Below are positions 36,693 through 45,422 of a stretch of 64,000 bases of DNA, piece after piece. Origin of the DNA: Flavobacterium sp. CS20 (GTDB lineage Bacteria > Bacteroidota > Bacteroidia > Flavobacteriales > Flavobacteriaceae). Every line of letters begins with the position of its first letter. Positions within the stretch are counted from its first letter, which is position 1. The notes under the pieces are model-generated. The model ran no database searches, was not told where the DNA came from, and saw nothing but the letters and a program-made list of their open reading frames with translations. The position numbers and the translations under genes are program-made. The stretch spans positions 1,302,001 through 1,366,000 of the forward strand of contig NZ_CP073015.1 of the NCBI RefSeq assembly GCF_018080005.1. Direction: 5' to 3'.

Positions 36693-37895
36693 ATGAAAAC
36701 TCTGCTTCAAAAAACCCTATCGGGAGATTATTCCTTAAATATTTGTGGGTCTAAAAGCGAAAGCAACAGATTGCTCATTATTCAAGCTTTATTCAAAAAA
36801 CTAAACATTGACAACCTTTCCACATCTGACGATACTATGGTTTTAAAAGCCGCTTTGGCTTCTCAAAAAGACATCATCGATATTCATCATGCAGGCACAG
36901 CAATGCGTTTTTTAACGGCTTATTATGCGTGTTTTACAAATAAATCCGTCACGCTTACAGGAAGCAAACGCATGCAAAACAGACCTATAAAAATTTTGGT
37001 TGACGCCTTGAGACAAATAGGAGCAAAAATTGATTATATCAACAAAGAAGGATTTCCACCGTTGAAAATTCAAGCTTCTAACATTACAAGTAACAAAATT
37101 GAAATTCAAGCCAATACAAGCAGTCAATACATCAGTGCATTAATGCTCGTTGCACCTAAACTCAAAAATGGATTAAAAATAAATTTTACATCAAAAATCA
37201 CTTCTCTACCCTATTTGAAAATGACCTACAAAATGATGCAAAATTTAGGGTTTGAAATAAATTTCGATCATCAATCTATTGAAATCAATCCCAAAACTGA
37301 TATCGATACGCAAAAAATTAGTGTTGAGTCAGACTGGAGTTCAGCATCTTATTATTATAGTTTGGTAGCACTTTCGCCCTCTTTAAAATTAAAATTAAGT
37401 ATCTATAAAAATAAAAGTTTGCAAGGCGACTCAAAAATTTCGGAATTATATAAAGAATTAGGCGTCCAAACCACTTTTGAAAAAGATGCTATTATTTTAG
37501 AAAACTCTCAAAACAATGCTATCAATTATTACAACAAAAACCTAAATCACACACCAGATTTAGCTCAAACTATTGCCGTAACTTGCTTAGGCTTAAAAAT
37601 CTCATGTAATTTGACTGGTTTGCACACTCTAAAAATCAAAGAAACCGACCGGTTGGTTGCCCTGAAAAATGAATTAGAAAAATTTGGTGCAACGGTTGAA
37701 ATAGATCATGAAAGTCTGAAAATGACACCGCCTGATGAAATTTTATCCCACCAAACGGTTAAAACCTATAACGACCACAGAATGGCAATGGCATTTGCTC
37801 CTTTAATCACAAAAACCGAGCTTAAAATTGAAAATTCTAAAGTCGTATCTAAATCATATCCAGATTTTTGGAAAGATTTTGAATCTTTATATTAG
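36693..37895 (+). CDS. aroA: 3-phosphoshikimate 1-carboxyvinyltransferase (EPSP synthase)
   Basis: Sixth enzyme of the shikimate pathway, 400 aa. It joins phosphoenolpyruvate to shikimate 3-phosphate. Motifs include CGSKSESNRLLI (residues about 17-28), HHAGTAMRFLTA (GNAGTAxR region), RMQNRPI, SDWSSASYYYS, HTPDLAQT, KIKETDRLVALK and NDHRMAMAFAPL. All substrate-contacting motifs of the family are seen. The frame is open for 26 codons upstream, overlapping the small membrane protein, but the ATG at 36693 gives a normal N terminus and lies 4 bases after the previous stop. The product is chorismate precursor, which links to pabB elsewhere in the window. Confidence 0.94.
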   Translation: MKTLLQKTLSGDYSLNICGSKSESNRLLIIQALFKKLNIDNLSTSDDTMVLKAALASQKDIIDIHHAGTAMRFLTAYYACFTNKSVTLTGSKRMQNRPIKILVDALRQIGAKIDYINKEGFPPLKIQASNITSNKIEIQANTSSQYISALMLVAPKLKNGLKINFTSKITSLPYLKMTYKMMQNLGFEINFDHQSIEINPKTDIDTQKISVESDWSSASYYYSLVALSPSLKLKLSIYKNKSLQGDSKISELYKELGVQTTFEKDAIILENSQNNAINYYNKNLNHTPDLAQTIAVTCLGLKISCNLTGLHTLKIKETDRLVALKNELEKFGATVEIDHESLKMTPPDEILSHQTVKTYNDHRMAMAFAPLITKTELKIENSKVVSKSYPDFWKDFESLY

Positions 37896-37959
37896 AATTT
37901 TTATTAAAAATTTTTAAAAGTTAAAATTTTAACTTAATATTGCATCAAAACAAACTATT

Positions 37960-38316
37960 ATGAAACAAAAAATTTTATCACTCGCTATGCTTGCCTTTTT
38001 TGCTATAAGCATCACAAGTTGCAAGCCAGAAAAAAAAGAAAACGCTAAAGAGCAATTAGAAGAAACTGCCGAAGACGTTGAAGACGCCGCTGAAGAAACT
38101 GCTGAAGACGTTGAAGACAGCGCAGAAGAAACCGCAGACGAAGTTGAAGACGCGACAGAAGAAACTTCAGAAAGCGTCAAAGAAGCTACTGATAAAGCAG
38201 TAGAAGATGTTAAAGATCTTGCTAACAACACAGTTGAAGGCACTAAAAAAGCGACTAAAGATGTCAAAAAAGCGGCTGAAGATGCAGCTGATGATGTTAA
38301 AGAAACAGTGAAATAA
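37960..38316 (+). CDS. Acidic repetitive lipoprotein
   Basis: A 118-aa lipoprotein. The signal peptide ends in SITSC (Cys21). The mature part is helical and highly charged, made of repeats such as EETAEDVEDAAEETAEDVED. It changes from Glu/Asp-rich in the first half to Lys-rich in the second (KKATKDVKKAAEDAADDVKE). The Ala/Glu/Val periodicity resembles YtxH-like or long amphipathic helices. No function is known; an envelope or stress role is possible. It is a monocistronic gene with a strong terminator after it. A long antisense Ser-rich open frame over the same region was judged an artefact of the repeats. Confidence 0.75.
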   Translation: MKQKILSLAMLAFFAISITSCKPEKKENAKEQLEETAEDVEDAAEETAEDVEDSAEETADEVEDATEETSESVKEATDKAVEDVKDLANNTVEGTKKATKDVKKAAEDAADDVKETVK

Positions 38317-38337
38317 ATTTTCTAACACTTTTTATAA

Positions 38338-38373
38338 AAACCGCATCACAAATGTTGTGATGCGGTTTTTTTT
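38338..38373 (+). terminator. Rho-independent terminator after the lipoprotein gene
   Basis: The stem aaccgcatcacaa/ttgtgatgcggtt with a small loop is followed by a run of T residues. It lies about 22 bases after the stop at 38316 and precedes purM. Confidence 0.9.
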
Positions 38374-38403
38374 ATGAATAAAATTTAATCCCAAAAGTAT
38401 TCT

Positions 38404-38411
38404 TATTTTTG
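38404..38411 (+). promoter_or_regulatory. Putative -7 box for purM
   Basis: TATTTTTG matches TAnnTTTG and ends 5 bases before the ATG at 38417. No TTTG -33 box was recognised, and the short leader would be almost absent, so this is weak support. Confidence 0.3.
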
Positions 38412-38416
38412 TAAAC

Positions 38417-39595
38417 ATGGATACAAATCATCAAAATAGATATGCCAGACGAGGCGTATCACACCAAAAAGAAGATGTTCACAATGCTATCAAACATATT
38501 GACAAAGGTTTATACCCAAAAGCGTTTTGTAAAATTATTCCAGATTACTTAACAGGTAGCGACAAGCATTGCATTGTAATGCATGCCGATGGTGCAGGTA
38601 CAAAATCTGCATTAGCCTATATGTATTGGAAAGAAACAGGCAACCTTTCAGTTTGGAAGGGCATTGCCCAAGATGCCATCATCATGAACATTGATGACCT
38701 GCTGTGCGTTGGAGCAACTGACAATATTTTGTTATCTTCAACCATTGGAAGAAATAAAAATTTAATCCCTGGAGAAGTTATTGCTGAAATCATAAACGGC
38801 ACTGAACAAATTGCAGATGACTTAAAAAAACACGACATCAATATCATTACAACTGGTGGAGAAACCGCCGATGTAGGCGATTTGGTCAGAACCATTATTG
38901 TTGACTCTACTGTTACTGCCCGAATCAAGCGTGAAGATGTAATCAATAATGCCAATATTCAAGCAGGCGATTGCATCATAGGTTTAGCATCTTCTGGCCA
39001 AGCAAGTTACGAAAATGAATATAATTCAGGTATGGGAAGCAATGGATTAACTTCAGCAAGACACGATGTCTTACATAAATATTTGGCTGAAAAATATCCC
39101 GAGAGTTTTGATAGTCACGTTCCTGAAGATTTAGTTTACACAGGAAGTCAAAAACTTACAGATTCTCACAAAGATTTAAACCTTGATATTGGCAAGCTCA
39201 TCCTCTCTCCTACGCGAACTTATGCCCCAATTGTAAAATCTATTTTTAAAGAATTGCCACGACAAGACATTCATGGCATGGTGCATTGCGACGGTGGTGC
39301 TCAGACTAAAATATTACACTTTGTAGAAAATCTAAAAATCATCAAAGATAATATGTTTGATATTCCACCGTTATTCAAACTCATACAAAACGAAAGTCAA
39401 ACCGACTGGCGAGAAATGTATCAAGTATTTAATATGGGGCATCGCTTTGAAATTTATACTCATCCAAACAATGCTCAAAATATCATTAATATTTCAAAAT
39501 CTTATGATGTAGATGCAAAAATTATTGGTCGTGTAGAGCCATCACAAAACACCGAATTAAGCATTTCCTCTCAGGTTGGAAACTTTATATATTAA
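38417..39595 (+). CDS. purM: Phosphoribosylformylglycinamidine cyclo-ligase (AIR synthase)
   Basis: Fifth step of purine synthesis: ATP-dependent ring closure of FGAM to aminoimidazole ribonucleotide. The protein is 392 aa, longer than the E. coli enzyme, a size seen in Bacteroidetes. Landmarks are HADGAGTKSALAYMYW, IAQDAIIMNIDDLLCVGA, LSSTIGRNKNLIPGEVI and TTGGETADVGDLVRTIIVDS. GLASSGQASYENEYNSGMGS and ILSPTRTYAP complete the two-domain PurM fold. It is cytosolic. It stands after a terminator, so it is the first gene of its own unit with the DUF3078 gene 20 bases downstream. Confidence 0.93.
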   Translation: MDTNHQNRYARRGVSHQKEDVHNAIKHIDKGLYPKAFCKIIPDYLTGSDKHCIVMHADGAGTKSALAYMYWKETGNLSVWKGIAQDAIIMNIDDLLCVGATDNILLSSTIGRNKNLIPGEVIAEIINGTEQIADDLKKHDINIITTGGETADVGDLVRTIIVDSTVTARIKREDVINNANIQAGDCIIGLASSGQASYENEYNSGMGSNGLTSARHDVLHKYLAEKYPESFDSHVPEDLVYTGSQKLTDSHKDLNLDIGKLILSPTRTYAPIVKSIFKELPRQDIHGMVHCDGGAQTKILHFVENLKIIKDNMFDIPPLFKLIQNESQTDWREMYQVFNMGHRFEIYTHPNNAQNIINISKSYDVDAKIIGRVEPSQNTELSISSQVGNFIY

Positions 39596-39615
39596 ATTAT
39601 TATCTTTATTTTAAG

Positions 39616-40653
39616 ATGAAGCTAAAAATTTATCTGATCCTTATTATTTGCATTTGGAGTATTCACCTTGGATATTCTCAAATCCCTTCAACTAAAATTC
39701 CTAAGGTGTTTTTAAAGACTTTTGGTCCACAAAAAATGCACAGCTTCGATAAACTCGATATTAATAAAAAAGAACTTGTCAAACGAATTGATATGCCTGT
39801 CTTTTGGACAGAAGTCAATAAACTTAGATTACAAGCCAGTGAAGTCTCTTTTGCTAATTGGAATGGTGGTGGTTCCAATTCTGTTTCTGGACTTTTCGGC
39901 ATTGAACTTGAAAGAAATTACAAAGACAAAAAGTTTAAATGGGATAACCAGTTGATTATCAATCTCGGTGCTAACAAACAAAGCGACCAAGACATTAGAA
40001 AAACCGAAGACCATTTAGAAATAAATTCAAAAGCGGGGTTTAGCTTTAAGAAAAACTCTAATTGGTATTATTTGGGAAAACTCAATTTTAATACTCAATT
40101 TTTTAACGGCTATAATTTTCCTAATACTTCAGAAATAATCTCCCAGTTTATGGCTCCTGGTTATCTCTTTATGGGGCTTGGTGTTGAGCATAAAATCAAT
40201 ACTCAAAATATTTATATGTATCTTTCTCCAATGACCTTAAAATCGACATTTGTTTTAAATCAAAAACTAGCAAACGACGGTGCATTTGGTGTAGATAAAG
40301 CCATACGAGACAACAATGACAACATCATTAAAGAAGGCAAAAAAGTAAGAGTTGAGAGTGGCATTTTAATCAATAATGAATACGAAAAAGAACTTTTTGA
40401 GAATGTCATCATAAAACACAAACTCAGCCTTTATACAGACTATATCAATAATTTTGGTAACATAGATGTAGATTGGGAAATTAATTTTAATTTTAAAGTG
40501 AATAGTTTCATCAGAGCCAATTTTGGCTCACACCTTAGATATGATGATGATGTAAAAATAAGATTGGAACAAGAAGACGGCAGTTTTGTAGAAGGTGGCT
40601 CTAGAGTTCAATGGAAACAGCAACTTGGTATTGGAGTCATCGTAGAACTTTAA
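39616..40653 (+). CDS. DUF3078 outer-membrane-like protein
   Basis: A 345-aa exported protein. The signal peptide ends in LGYSQ. The mature protein has many short beta strands with alternating hydrophobic residues, as in outer-membrane beta barrels. DUF3078 features include ANWNGGGSNSVSGLFGIELE near residue 75, NWYYLGKLNFNTQFFNGYNF and a C-terminal strand ending in EL. Function is unknown. It lies 20 bases after purM and 64 before prfA. The distance to purM is compatible with one transcript, but there is no functional link. Confidence 0.82.
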   Translation: MKLKIYLILIICIWSIHLGYSQIPSTKIPKVFLKTFGPQKMHSFDKLDINKKELVKRIDMPVFWTEVNKLRLQASEVSFANWNGGGSNSVSGLFGIELERNYKDKKFKWDNQLIINLGANKQSDQDIRKTEDHLEINSKAGFSFKKNSNWYYLGKLNFNTQFFNGYNFPNTSEIISQFMAPGYLFMGLGVEHKINTQNIYMYLSPMTLKSTFVLNQKLANDGAFGVDKAIRDNNDNIIKEGKKVRVESGILINNEYEKELFENVIIKHKLSLYTDYINNFGNIDVDWEINFNFKVNSFIRANFGSHLRYDDDVKIRLEQEDGSFVEGGSRVQWKQQLGIGVIVEL

Positions 40654-40691
40654 ATAATGTTATCGCCATCTTTATTTAGGCTTAACTTTCG

Positions 40692-40699
40692 TAAATTTG
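40692..40699 (+). promoter_or_regulatory. Putative -7 box for prfA
   Basis: TAAATTTG matches TAnnTTTG and ends 18 bases before the ATG at 40718. No clear -33 TTTG was seen. Confidence 0.4.
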
Positions 40700-40717
40700 C
40701 AATCCATTTAAAAAACT

Positions 40718-41794
40718 ATGTTAGACAAACTCAATATACTTAAACAACGCTTTGATGAAGTTAGTGATCTAATCATTCAACCTGACGTCATCAATGATCG
40801 AAAGCGTTATGTAGAATTAACCAAAGAATACAAAGATCTTAAAGCAATTAATGACGAACGAGAAAAATATATTGAACTTAAAGACAATGTAGAAGAAGCC
40901 AAACAAATTATTGCTGACGGTGATGACGATGAAATGGTAGAAATGGCAAAAATGCGACTTGAAGAGTCTGAAGAAAAACTTGAAAAACTCGAAGATAAAA
41001 TCCGTTTTATGCTCATCCCTAAAGACCCCGAAGATGAGAAAAATGCGGTGGTTGAAGTCAGAGCAGGAACAGGTGGCGATGAAGCCAGTATTTTTGCAGG
41101 TGATATTTATAAAATGTTGACCAGATATTGTGAATCAAAAGGCTGGAAAGTCAGCACGGTTGATTATAGTGAAGGCACCAATGGCGGTTTCAAAGAAATA
41201 CAATTTGAAGTCAGCGGTGAAAATGTTTACGGCACTTTAAAATATGAAGCTGGCGTACATCGTGTTCAGCGTGTGCCACAAACCGAAACCCAAGGGCGTG
41301 TACATACAAGTCTTGCTACGGTGATGGTGTTTCCTGAAGCTGAGGAATTTGATGTGGAAGTTGACCCCAATGATGTTAGAATTGACTATTTCTGTTCATC
41401 AGGCCCAGGTGGTCAGTCGGTGAACACGACCTATTCGGCGGTACGTTTAACTCACGAACCTACGGGTATTGTCGCTCAATGTCAAGATCAAAAATCACAA
41501 CATAAAAACAAAGAAAAAGCCTTTAGAGTATTACGCTCAAGACTTTATGAAATGGAACTTGCCAAAAAACAAGCTGAAGATGCAGAAAAACGTGGCAATA
41601 TGGTAACCAGTGGCGACAGAAGTGCTAAAATCAGAACCTACAATTACCCACAAAGTCGTGTAACTGATCACCGCATCAATCTAACCCTTTACGATTTAGA
41701 TAATATCATCAATGGTGACATTCAAAAAATCATTGACGAACTCAAATTGGTTGACAATACTGAAAAATTGGCAAGAATGTCTGATTCTATCTAA
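40718..41794 (+). CDS. prfA: Peptide chain release factor 1
   Basis: Class I release factor of 358 aa that reads UAA and UAG stop codons and triggers peptidyl-tRNA hydrolysis. The GGQ motif lies in [16 protein letters not shown] (about residue 235), and the PxT specificity loop in [14 protein letters not shown] (PQT), which marks RF1 rather than RF2. The N-terminal coiled-coil domain is rich in Glu and Lys. The length is normal. It is followed after 8 bases by pyrF and may be co-transcribed. Confidence 0.95.
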   Translation: MLDKLNILKQRFDEVSDLIIQPDVINDRKRYVELTKEYKDLKAINDEREKYIELKDNVEEAKQIIADGDDDEMVEMAKMRLEESEEKLEKLEDKIRFMLIPKDPEDEKNAVVEVRAGTGGDEASIFAGDIYKMLTRYCESKGWKVSTVDYSEGTNGGFKEIQFEVSGENVYGTLKYEAGVHRVQRVPQTETQGRVHTSLATVMVFPEAEEFDVEVDPNDVRIDYFCSSGPGGQSVNTTYSAVRLTHEPTGIVAQCQDQKSQHKNKEKAFRVLRSRLYEMELAKKQAEDAEKRGNMVTSGDRSAKIRTYNYPQSRVTDHRINLTLYDLDNIINGDIQKIIDELKLVDNTEKLARMSDSI

Positions 41795-41802
41795 TATTTA
41801 TT

Positions 41803-42615
41803 ATGGATATTTCAAAACTCATCCAACAAATAAAAATTAAGCAGAGTTTTCTCTGTGTAGGTTTAGATACAGATTTAGCCAAAATTCCTGAACATCTCCA
41901 CAAGCATCCCAATCTTATATTTGAGTTTAACCGTCAAATCATAGACGCAACTGCTAAATATGCGGTTGCCTTCAAGCCCAATATTGCATTTTACGAAGCC
42001 TTAGGCATCAATGGCTGGGAAGCTTTACAACAAACTATTGATTATCTCAACAATCAATATCCTGAAATATTTACCATTGCTGACGCTAAACGTGGCGATA
42101 TCGGAAATACTTCATCAAAATATGCCCAAGCTTTTTTTGAAGACCTCAACTTTGATGCCATTACCGTTGCTCCTTATATGGGTAAAGATTCTGTTGAACC
42201 ATTTTTGGCTTATAAAAATAAACACACTATTCTTTTAGCTTTGACTTCGAATGAAGGCGCTTTTGATTTTCAAACCCAAACTTTAGACAATAAAGCTCCA
42301 CTCTATCAAACGGTGCTTAAAACGTCTCAAACTTGGAAAAATTCAGAAAACCTGATGTACGTTGTCGGTGCCACAAAAGCTGAATATTTTAAAGAAATCA
42401 GACAGATTGTTCCTCATTCATTTTTGTTGGTTCCTGGCGTCGGTGCTCAAGGCGGAAACTTAAAAGAAGTTTGCCAATACGGTTTGACTAAAGAATGTGG
42501 CTTACTGGTCAATTCTTCTCGTGGCATTATTTACGCTTCTCGTGGTAAAGACTTTGCTCAAGCTGCTGAAATCAAAGCGAAAGCACTCCAAGAAGAAATG
42601 GCGGTATATTTATGA
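41803..42615 (+). CDS. pyrF: Orotidine 5'-phosphate decarboxylase
   Basis: Final step of UMP synthesis, 270 aa, of the longer type 2 form. Key motifs are VGLDTDLAKIP (residues about 19-29), KPNIAFYEALG, TIADAKRGDIGNTS with the catalytic Lys and Asp, and VPGVGAQGG with the phosphate-binding loop. SSRGIIYAS is at the C-terminal end. It is cytosolic and follows prfA by 8 bases. The next gene starts 28 bases downstream. Confidence 0.95.
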   Translation: MDISKLIQQIKIKQSFLCVGLDTDLAKIPEHLHKHPNLIFEFNRQIIDATAKYAVAFKPNIAFYEALGINGWEALQQTIDYLNNQYPEIFTIADAKRGDIGNTSSKYAQAFFEDLNFDAITVAPYMGKDSVEPFLAYKNKHTILLALTSNEGAFDFQTQTLDNKAPLYQTVLKTSQTWKNSENLMYVVGATKAEYFKEIRQIVPHSFLLVPGVGAQGGNLKEVCQYGLTKECGLLVNSSRGIIYASRGKDFAQAAEIKAKALQEEMAVYL

Positions 42616-42643
42616 TTAAAATTAATTTGGAAATTTGTCATTT

Positions 42644-42847
42644 ATGAAAATACAATTAACATCTACCATCACTTGCCCAAAATGTGGACATCAAAAAGAA
42701 GAAACCATGCCTGAAAATGCATGTGAGTTTTTCTATAAATGTGAAAATTGTAATGAAATTTTAAAACCAAAAGAAAACGACTGTTGTGTGTATTGCAGTT
42801 ATGGCTCACAACCTTGCCCACCTGTTCAGAAAAATCAATCTTGTTGA
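42644..42847 (+). CDS. Small GDCC-type zinc-ribbon-like protein
   Basis: A 67-aa protein with ten cysteines: TCPKCGH near residue 11, ECENC-like KCENCNE near residue 32, and the hallmark NDCCVYCSYGSQPCPP (about 47-62), known as a GDCCxxCSYGxxxCPP motif (here Asn replaces Gly). The arrangement indicates a metal-binding fold. The role is unknown, although such proteins are common and often lie near metal-resistance genes. The ATG at 42644 is preferred over the TTG three codons upstream. It lies 28 bases after pyrF. Confidence 0.75.
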   Translation: MKIQLTSTITCPKCGHQKEETMPENACEFFYKCENCNEILKPKENDCCVYCSYGSQPCPPVQKNQSC

Positions 42848-42933
42848 TAGCTTTTTAGTATTAAAAAACATAAAATTTACTAAAGTTTTCGTAATCAACT
42901 TGCAATCATCATCTTTGCAAAAGAAATGATGTT

Positions 42934-43992
42934 ATGGCTTATGATTTTATTATAGTTGGTGCGGCACAAGCGGGTTTGTCTATGGCTTATGAGCTGAAGC
43001 AGATGAACGCCAATTACATAGTTTTAGACAAAGAAGAAGAAATTGGAGCGTCTTGGCTCAACCGTTGGGATTCTTTAAAATTGTTTACGCCAACAGAGTT
43101 TAACCATTTACAAGGTCTTGAATTTCCAGCACCTAAAGGTCATTATCCTAATAAATATGAAGTTGCAGAGTATTTTAAAACCTATGCCGATACATTTGAA
43201 ATCCCTATTCAACTCAAGACTTTAATTACTAAAATTTATAAGAAAGAAGGTATATTTATTTTAGAATCAAAACACAAAACCTACAACACCCATAATGTAA
43301 TTATTGCAACAGGACCTTTTCACATTCCTTATACACCACCGTTTTACAAAAAAATAAGCACAGACATTAAGCAATGGCACAGCAATTACTACAAAAATCC
43401 CAATCAACTACAAGATGGCGATTGCTTAGTGGTTGGTGCTGGCGATTCGGGTTTTCAAATATTAGATGAAATTTCGCAAACAGGTCGAACCACATATTTC
43501 TCAGGACAAACGCGAGTCAAAACATTGCCACAAGAATTCCTAGGAAAAACCTTGTGGTGGTGGTTTTGCAAAACAGGTTATCTGAGCATCAACAAATACA
43601 ATTGGTTAGGAAAAATTATCAGCAAATCAAAACAACCTGTTATCGGCGTTGATGTCAAAGGCATTTTGAACCGAAAAAATGTAATTCCTGTCGGAAAAAC
43701 TATCGATGCTGAAAGCAAAACTATTATTGCAGAAAATCAATCTATAAAAGGTATCAAAAACATTATTTGGGCTACGGGCTATCGTCCTAATTTCAATTGG
43801 ATTGAAGATATAGAATTAGACAAAGAAGGCTATCCCGTGCATAAACGCGGGGTAAGCAACACTAAAGGATTGTATTTTATTGGTCTGCCATGGCTTCATA
43901 CAAGAGGCTCAGCAACTTTAGGAGGCATCAAAAAAGATGCGGAATATCTTGCTAATTACATTTCAAAAGTTTCTGAAAAAGTGGCAAGCTAA
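42934..43992 (+). CDS. Flavin-containing monooxygenase-like NAD(P)/FAD oxidoreductase
   Basis: A 352-aa FAD-dependent oxidoreductase of the CzcO/flavin monooxygenase type. The FAD motif IIVGAAQAGLSMAYEL (residues 6-21) has the usual glycine pattern with an Ala, and the NAD(P) motif is VVGAGDSGFQIL. The segment SWLNRWDSLKLFTPTEFNHL (about 43-62) and IIWATGYRPNFNW near residue 280 are typical of the family. It probably oxygenates a small organic compound or a thioether; no substrate is predictable. Its ATG at 42934 is 87 bases after the small Cys-rich gene. A palindrome and a terminator follow. Confidence 0.85.
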   Translation: MAYDFIIVGAAQAGLSMAYELKQMNANYIVLDKEEEIGASWLNRWDSLKLFTPTEFNHLQGLEFPAPKGHYPNKYEVAEYFKTYADTFEIPIQLKTLITKIYKKEGIFILESKHKTYNTHNVIIATGPFHIPYTPPFYKKISTDIKQWHSNYYKNPNQLQDGDCLVVGAGDSGFQILDEISQTGRTTYFSGQTRVKTLPQEFLGKTLWWWFCKTGYLSINKYNWLGKIISKSKQPVIGVDVKGILNRKNVIPVGKTIDAESKTIIAENQSIKGIKNIIWATGYRPNFNWIEDIELDKEGYPVHKRGVSNTKGLYFIGLPWLHTRGSATLGGIKKDAEYLANYISKVSEKVAS

Positions 43993-44017
43993 TTTGTTTC
44001 AAACCTACTCAACCCGA

Positions 44018-44049
44018 ATTATTCAATAGGAAATTTCCTGTTGAATAAT
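44018..44049. repeat. 32-bp near-perfect palindrome without a loop
   Basis: attattcaataggaaa followed by tttcctgttgaataat; the two 16-base halves differ at one base. It lies 26 bases after the stop of the monooxygenase-like gene and could be an operator, a processing site or a structural terminator of the transcript. Confidence 0.6.
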
Positions 44050-44054
44050 GACAA

Positions 44055-44079
44055 AAAATGCTCAATTATGAGCATTTTC
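44055..44079 (+). terminator. Probable terminator after the monooxygenase-like gene
   Basis: Stem aaatgctc/gagcattt with loop aattat is followed by a short T-rich stretch ending in cttct. The stem is weak in G and C, so confidence is moderate. Confidence 0.5.
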
Positions 44080-44219
44080 TTCTATCATTGCGATGTGCTG
44101 AGCTAAATATTAAAAGAAGCTATCTCATTAAACAAAACTTTATTGTTTTTTAGCTTTGCTTTAACCCATCATATAATTAGTTATACTTAGTTTCGTGTCG
44201 ATTTTTAAAATATTATACT

Positions 44220-45335
44220 ATGTCAAATAATCAAGCCTTACTGCAACCTATTAAAATTGGAGATTTAAGCTTAAAAAACCGCGTTATTATGGCACCAATG
44301 ACTAGAAGTCGAGCCGATAACGATGATGAAGCACCAACAGATTTACACGTTAAATACTACACACAACGTGCTGAAGCAGGATTGATTATAACCGAAGGCT
44401 CACATGTTTCTGAACGTGCCAGAGGTTATATCAATGTGGCAAATATTTATAAACAAAAACAAATTGAAGGTTGGAAAAAAGTAACCGAAGCTGTTCACAA
44501 TGAAGGTGGCAAAATCTTTATTCAATTGTGGCACGTTGGTCGAATTTCTCATCCTGATTTTCATAATGGCGAAAAACCCTTAGCACCAAGTGCTATTAAT
44601 CCGAATGTTCAAGCATACACGCCTAAGGGTTTTAAAGATACGGTTACGCCAAAAGCAATGACCACTGAGGAGGTTTTAGATACCATTCAAGAGTTTAAGC
44701 TTGCGGCAAAAAATGCAGTAGATGCTGGCTTTGACGGTGTTGAAATTCACGCATCTAATGGTTATTTGTTTCATCAATTTTTTAATCAAACATCTAATAA
44801 GCGTAAAGATAGGTTTGGTGGTAGTCGAGAAAATAGAACAAGATTTTTGTTTGAAGTCTTGGATGCAGTTAAAGTCTTTTGGCCTGAAAACAGAATTGGA
44901 GTAAGACTCAATCCGTCTTTACACGGTACATTTGGCATGGAAGCCGACGAGGAAACCATTCCAACTTTTGAATATATCGTTAAACGCTTAAACGATTATG
45001 ATTTGGCATATCTACACCTATCAGAACCTTTTAATGACGTCAGCGACAAACCGTTTTTAGTAAAAAATGTCGCCGAGCATTTTAGACCTTTATACAAAGG
45101 AAATCTTATGATCAATGGAGGATTTGACCAAAAAAGCGGTAATGAGATAATTGAAAAAGGCTATGCTGATATGGTAGCGTTTGGCAAGTTGTTTATTTCC
45201 AATCCAGATTTACCTACCCGTTTTGCAAAAAATGTGGAGTTGGCAGAATGGGATGAAAATACGTTTTATGGTAGTGGTGAAAAAGGTTATACTGATTATC
45301 CAAAATTGGAAGAAGAAAAAAAATCTCCAATTTAG
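44220..45335 (+). CDS. Old yellow enzyme-type alkene reductase
   Basis: A 371-aa FMN enzyme of the OYE/NemA class that reduces activated C=C bonds of enones and nitro compounds with NAD(P)H. Key residues: RVIMAPMTRSRAD (residues about 21-33) with the FMN-contact Thr, the substrate-contact HVGRISHP, and the FMN and catalytic region VEIHASNGYLFHQFFNQTSN with RKDRFGGSRENRTRF. FGKLFISNPDLPTRF near the C terminus binds FMN phosphate. It is cytosolic and appears to be a monocistronic gene with an upstream gap of 227 bases. Related names are NemA/XenA-type; the physiological substrate is unknown. Confidence 0.9.
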   Translation: MSNNQALLQPIKIGDLSLKNRVIMAPMTRSRADNDDEAPTDLHVKYYTQRAEAGLIITEGSHVSERARGYINVANIYKQKQIEGWKKVTEAVHNEGGKIFIQLWHVGRISHPDFHNGEKPLAPSAINPNVQAYTPKGFKDTVTPKAMTTEEVLDTIQEFKLAAKNAVDAGFDGVEIHASNGYLFHQFFNQTSNKRKDRFGGSRENRTRFLFEVLDAVKVFWPENRIGVRLNPSLHGTFGMEADEETIPTFEYIVKRLNDYDLAYLHLSEPFNDVSDKPFLVKNVAEHFRPLYKGNLMINGGFDQKSGNEIIEKGYADMVAFGKLFISNPDLPTRFAKNVELAEWDENTFYGSGEKGYTDYPKLEEEKKSPI

Positions 45336-45422
45336 TAAACATCAGAAATTTAAAATTATTGGGGATAGTTGTAAGATAAATCGTAATTTTATGCCCCAAT
45401 TTAAAATACTAAAATACACTTT

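Noticed and set aside
37929..38267. Long Ser-rich open frame on the minus strand over the acidic lipoprotein gene
   Set aside because: It is the antisense image of the GAA/GAC/GCT repeats of the lipoprotein, which has a signal peptide, lipobox and terminator in the plus frame.
38617..38955. 112-codon minus-strand frame inside purM
   Set aside because: purM motifs are complete in the plus frame; the antisense frame has no recognisable features.
40807..41016. Ser-rich minus-strand frame in prfA
   Set aside because: It mirrors the Glu/Lys-rich coiled coil of release factor 1 and has no independent support.
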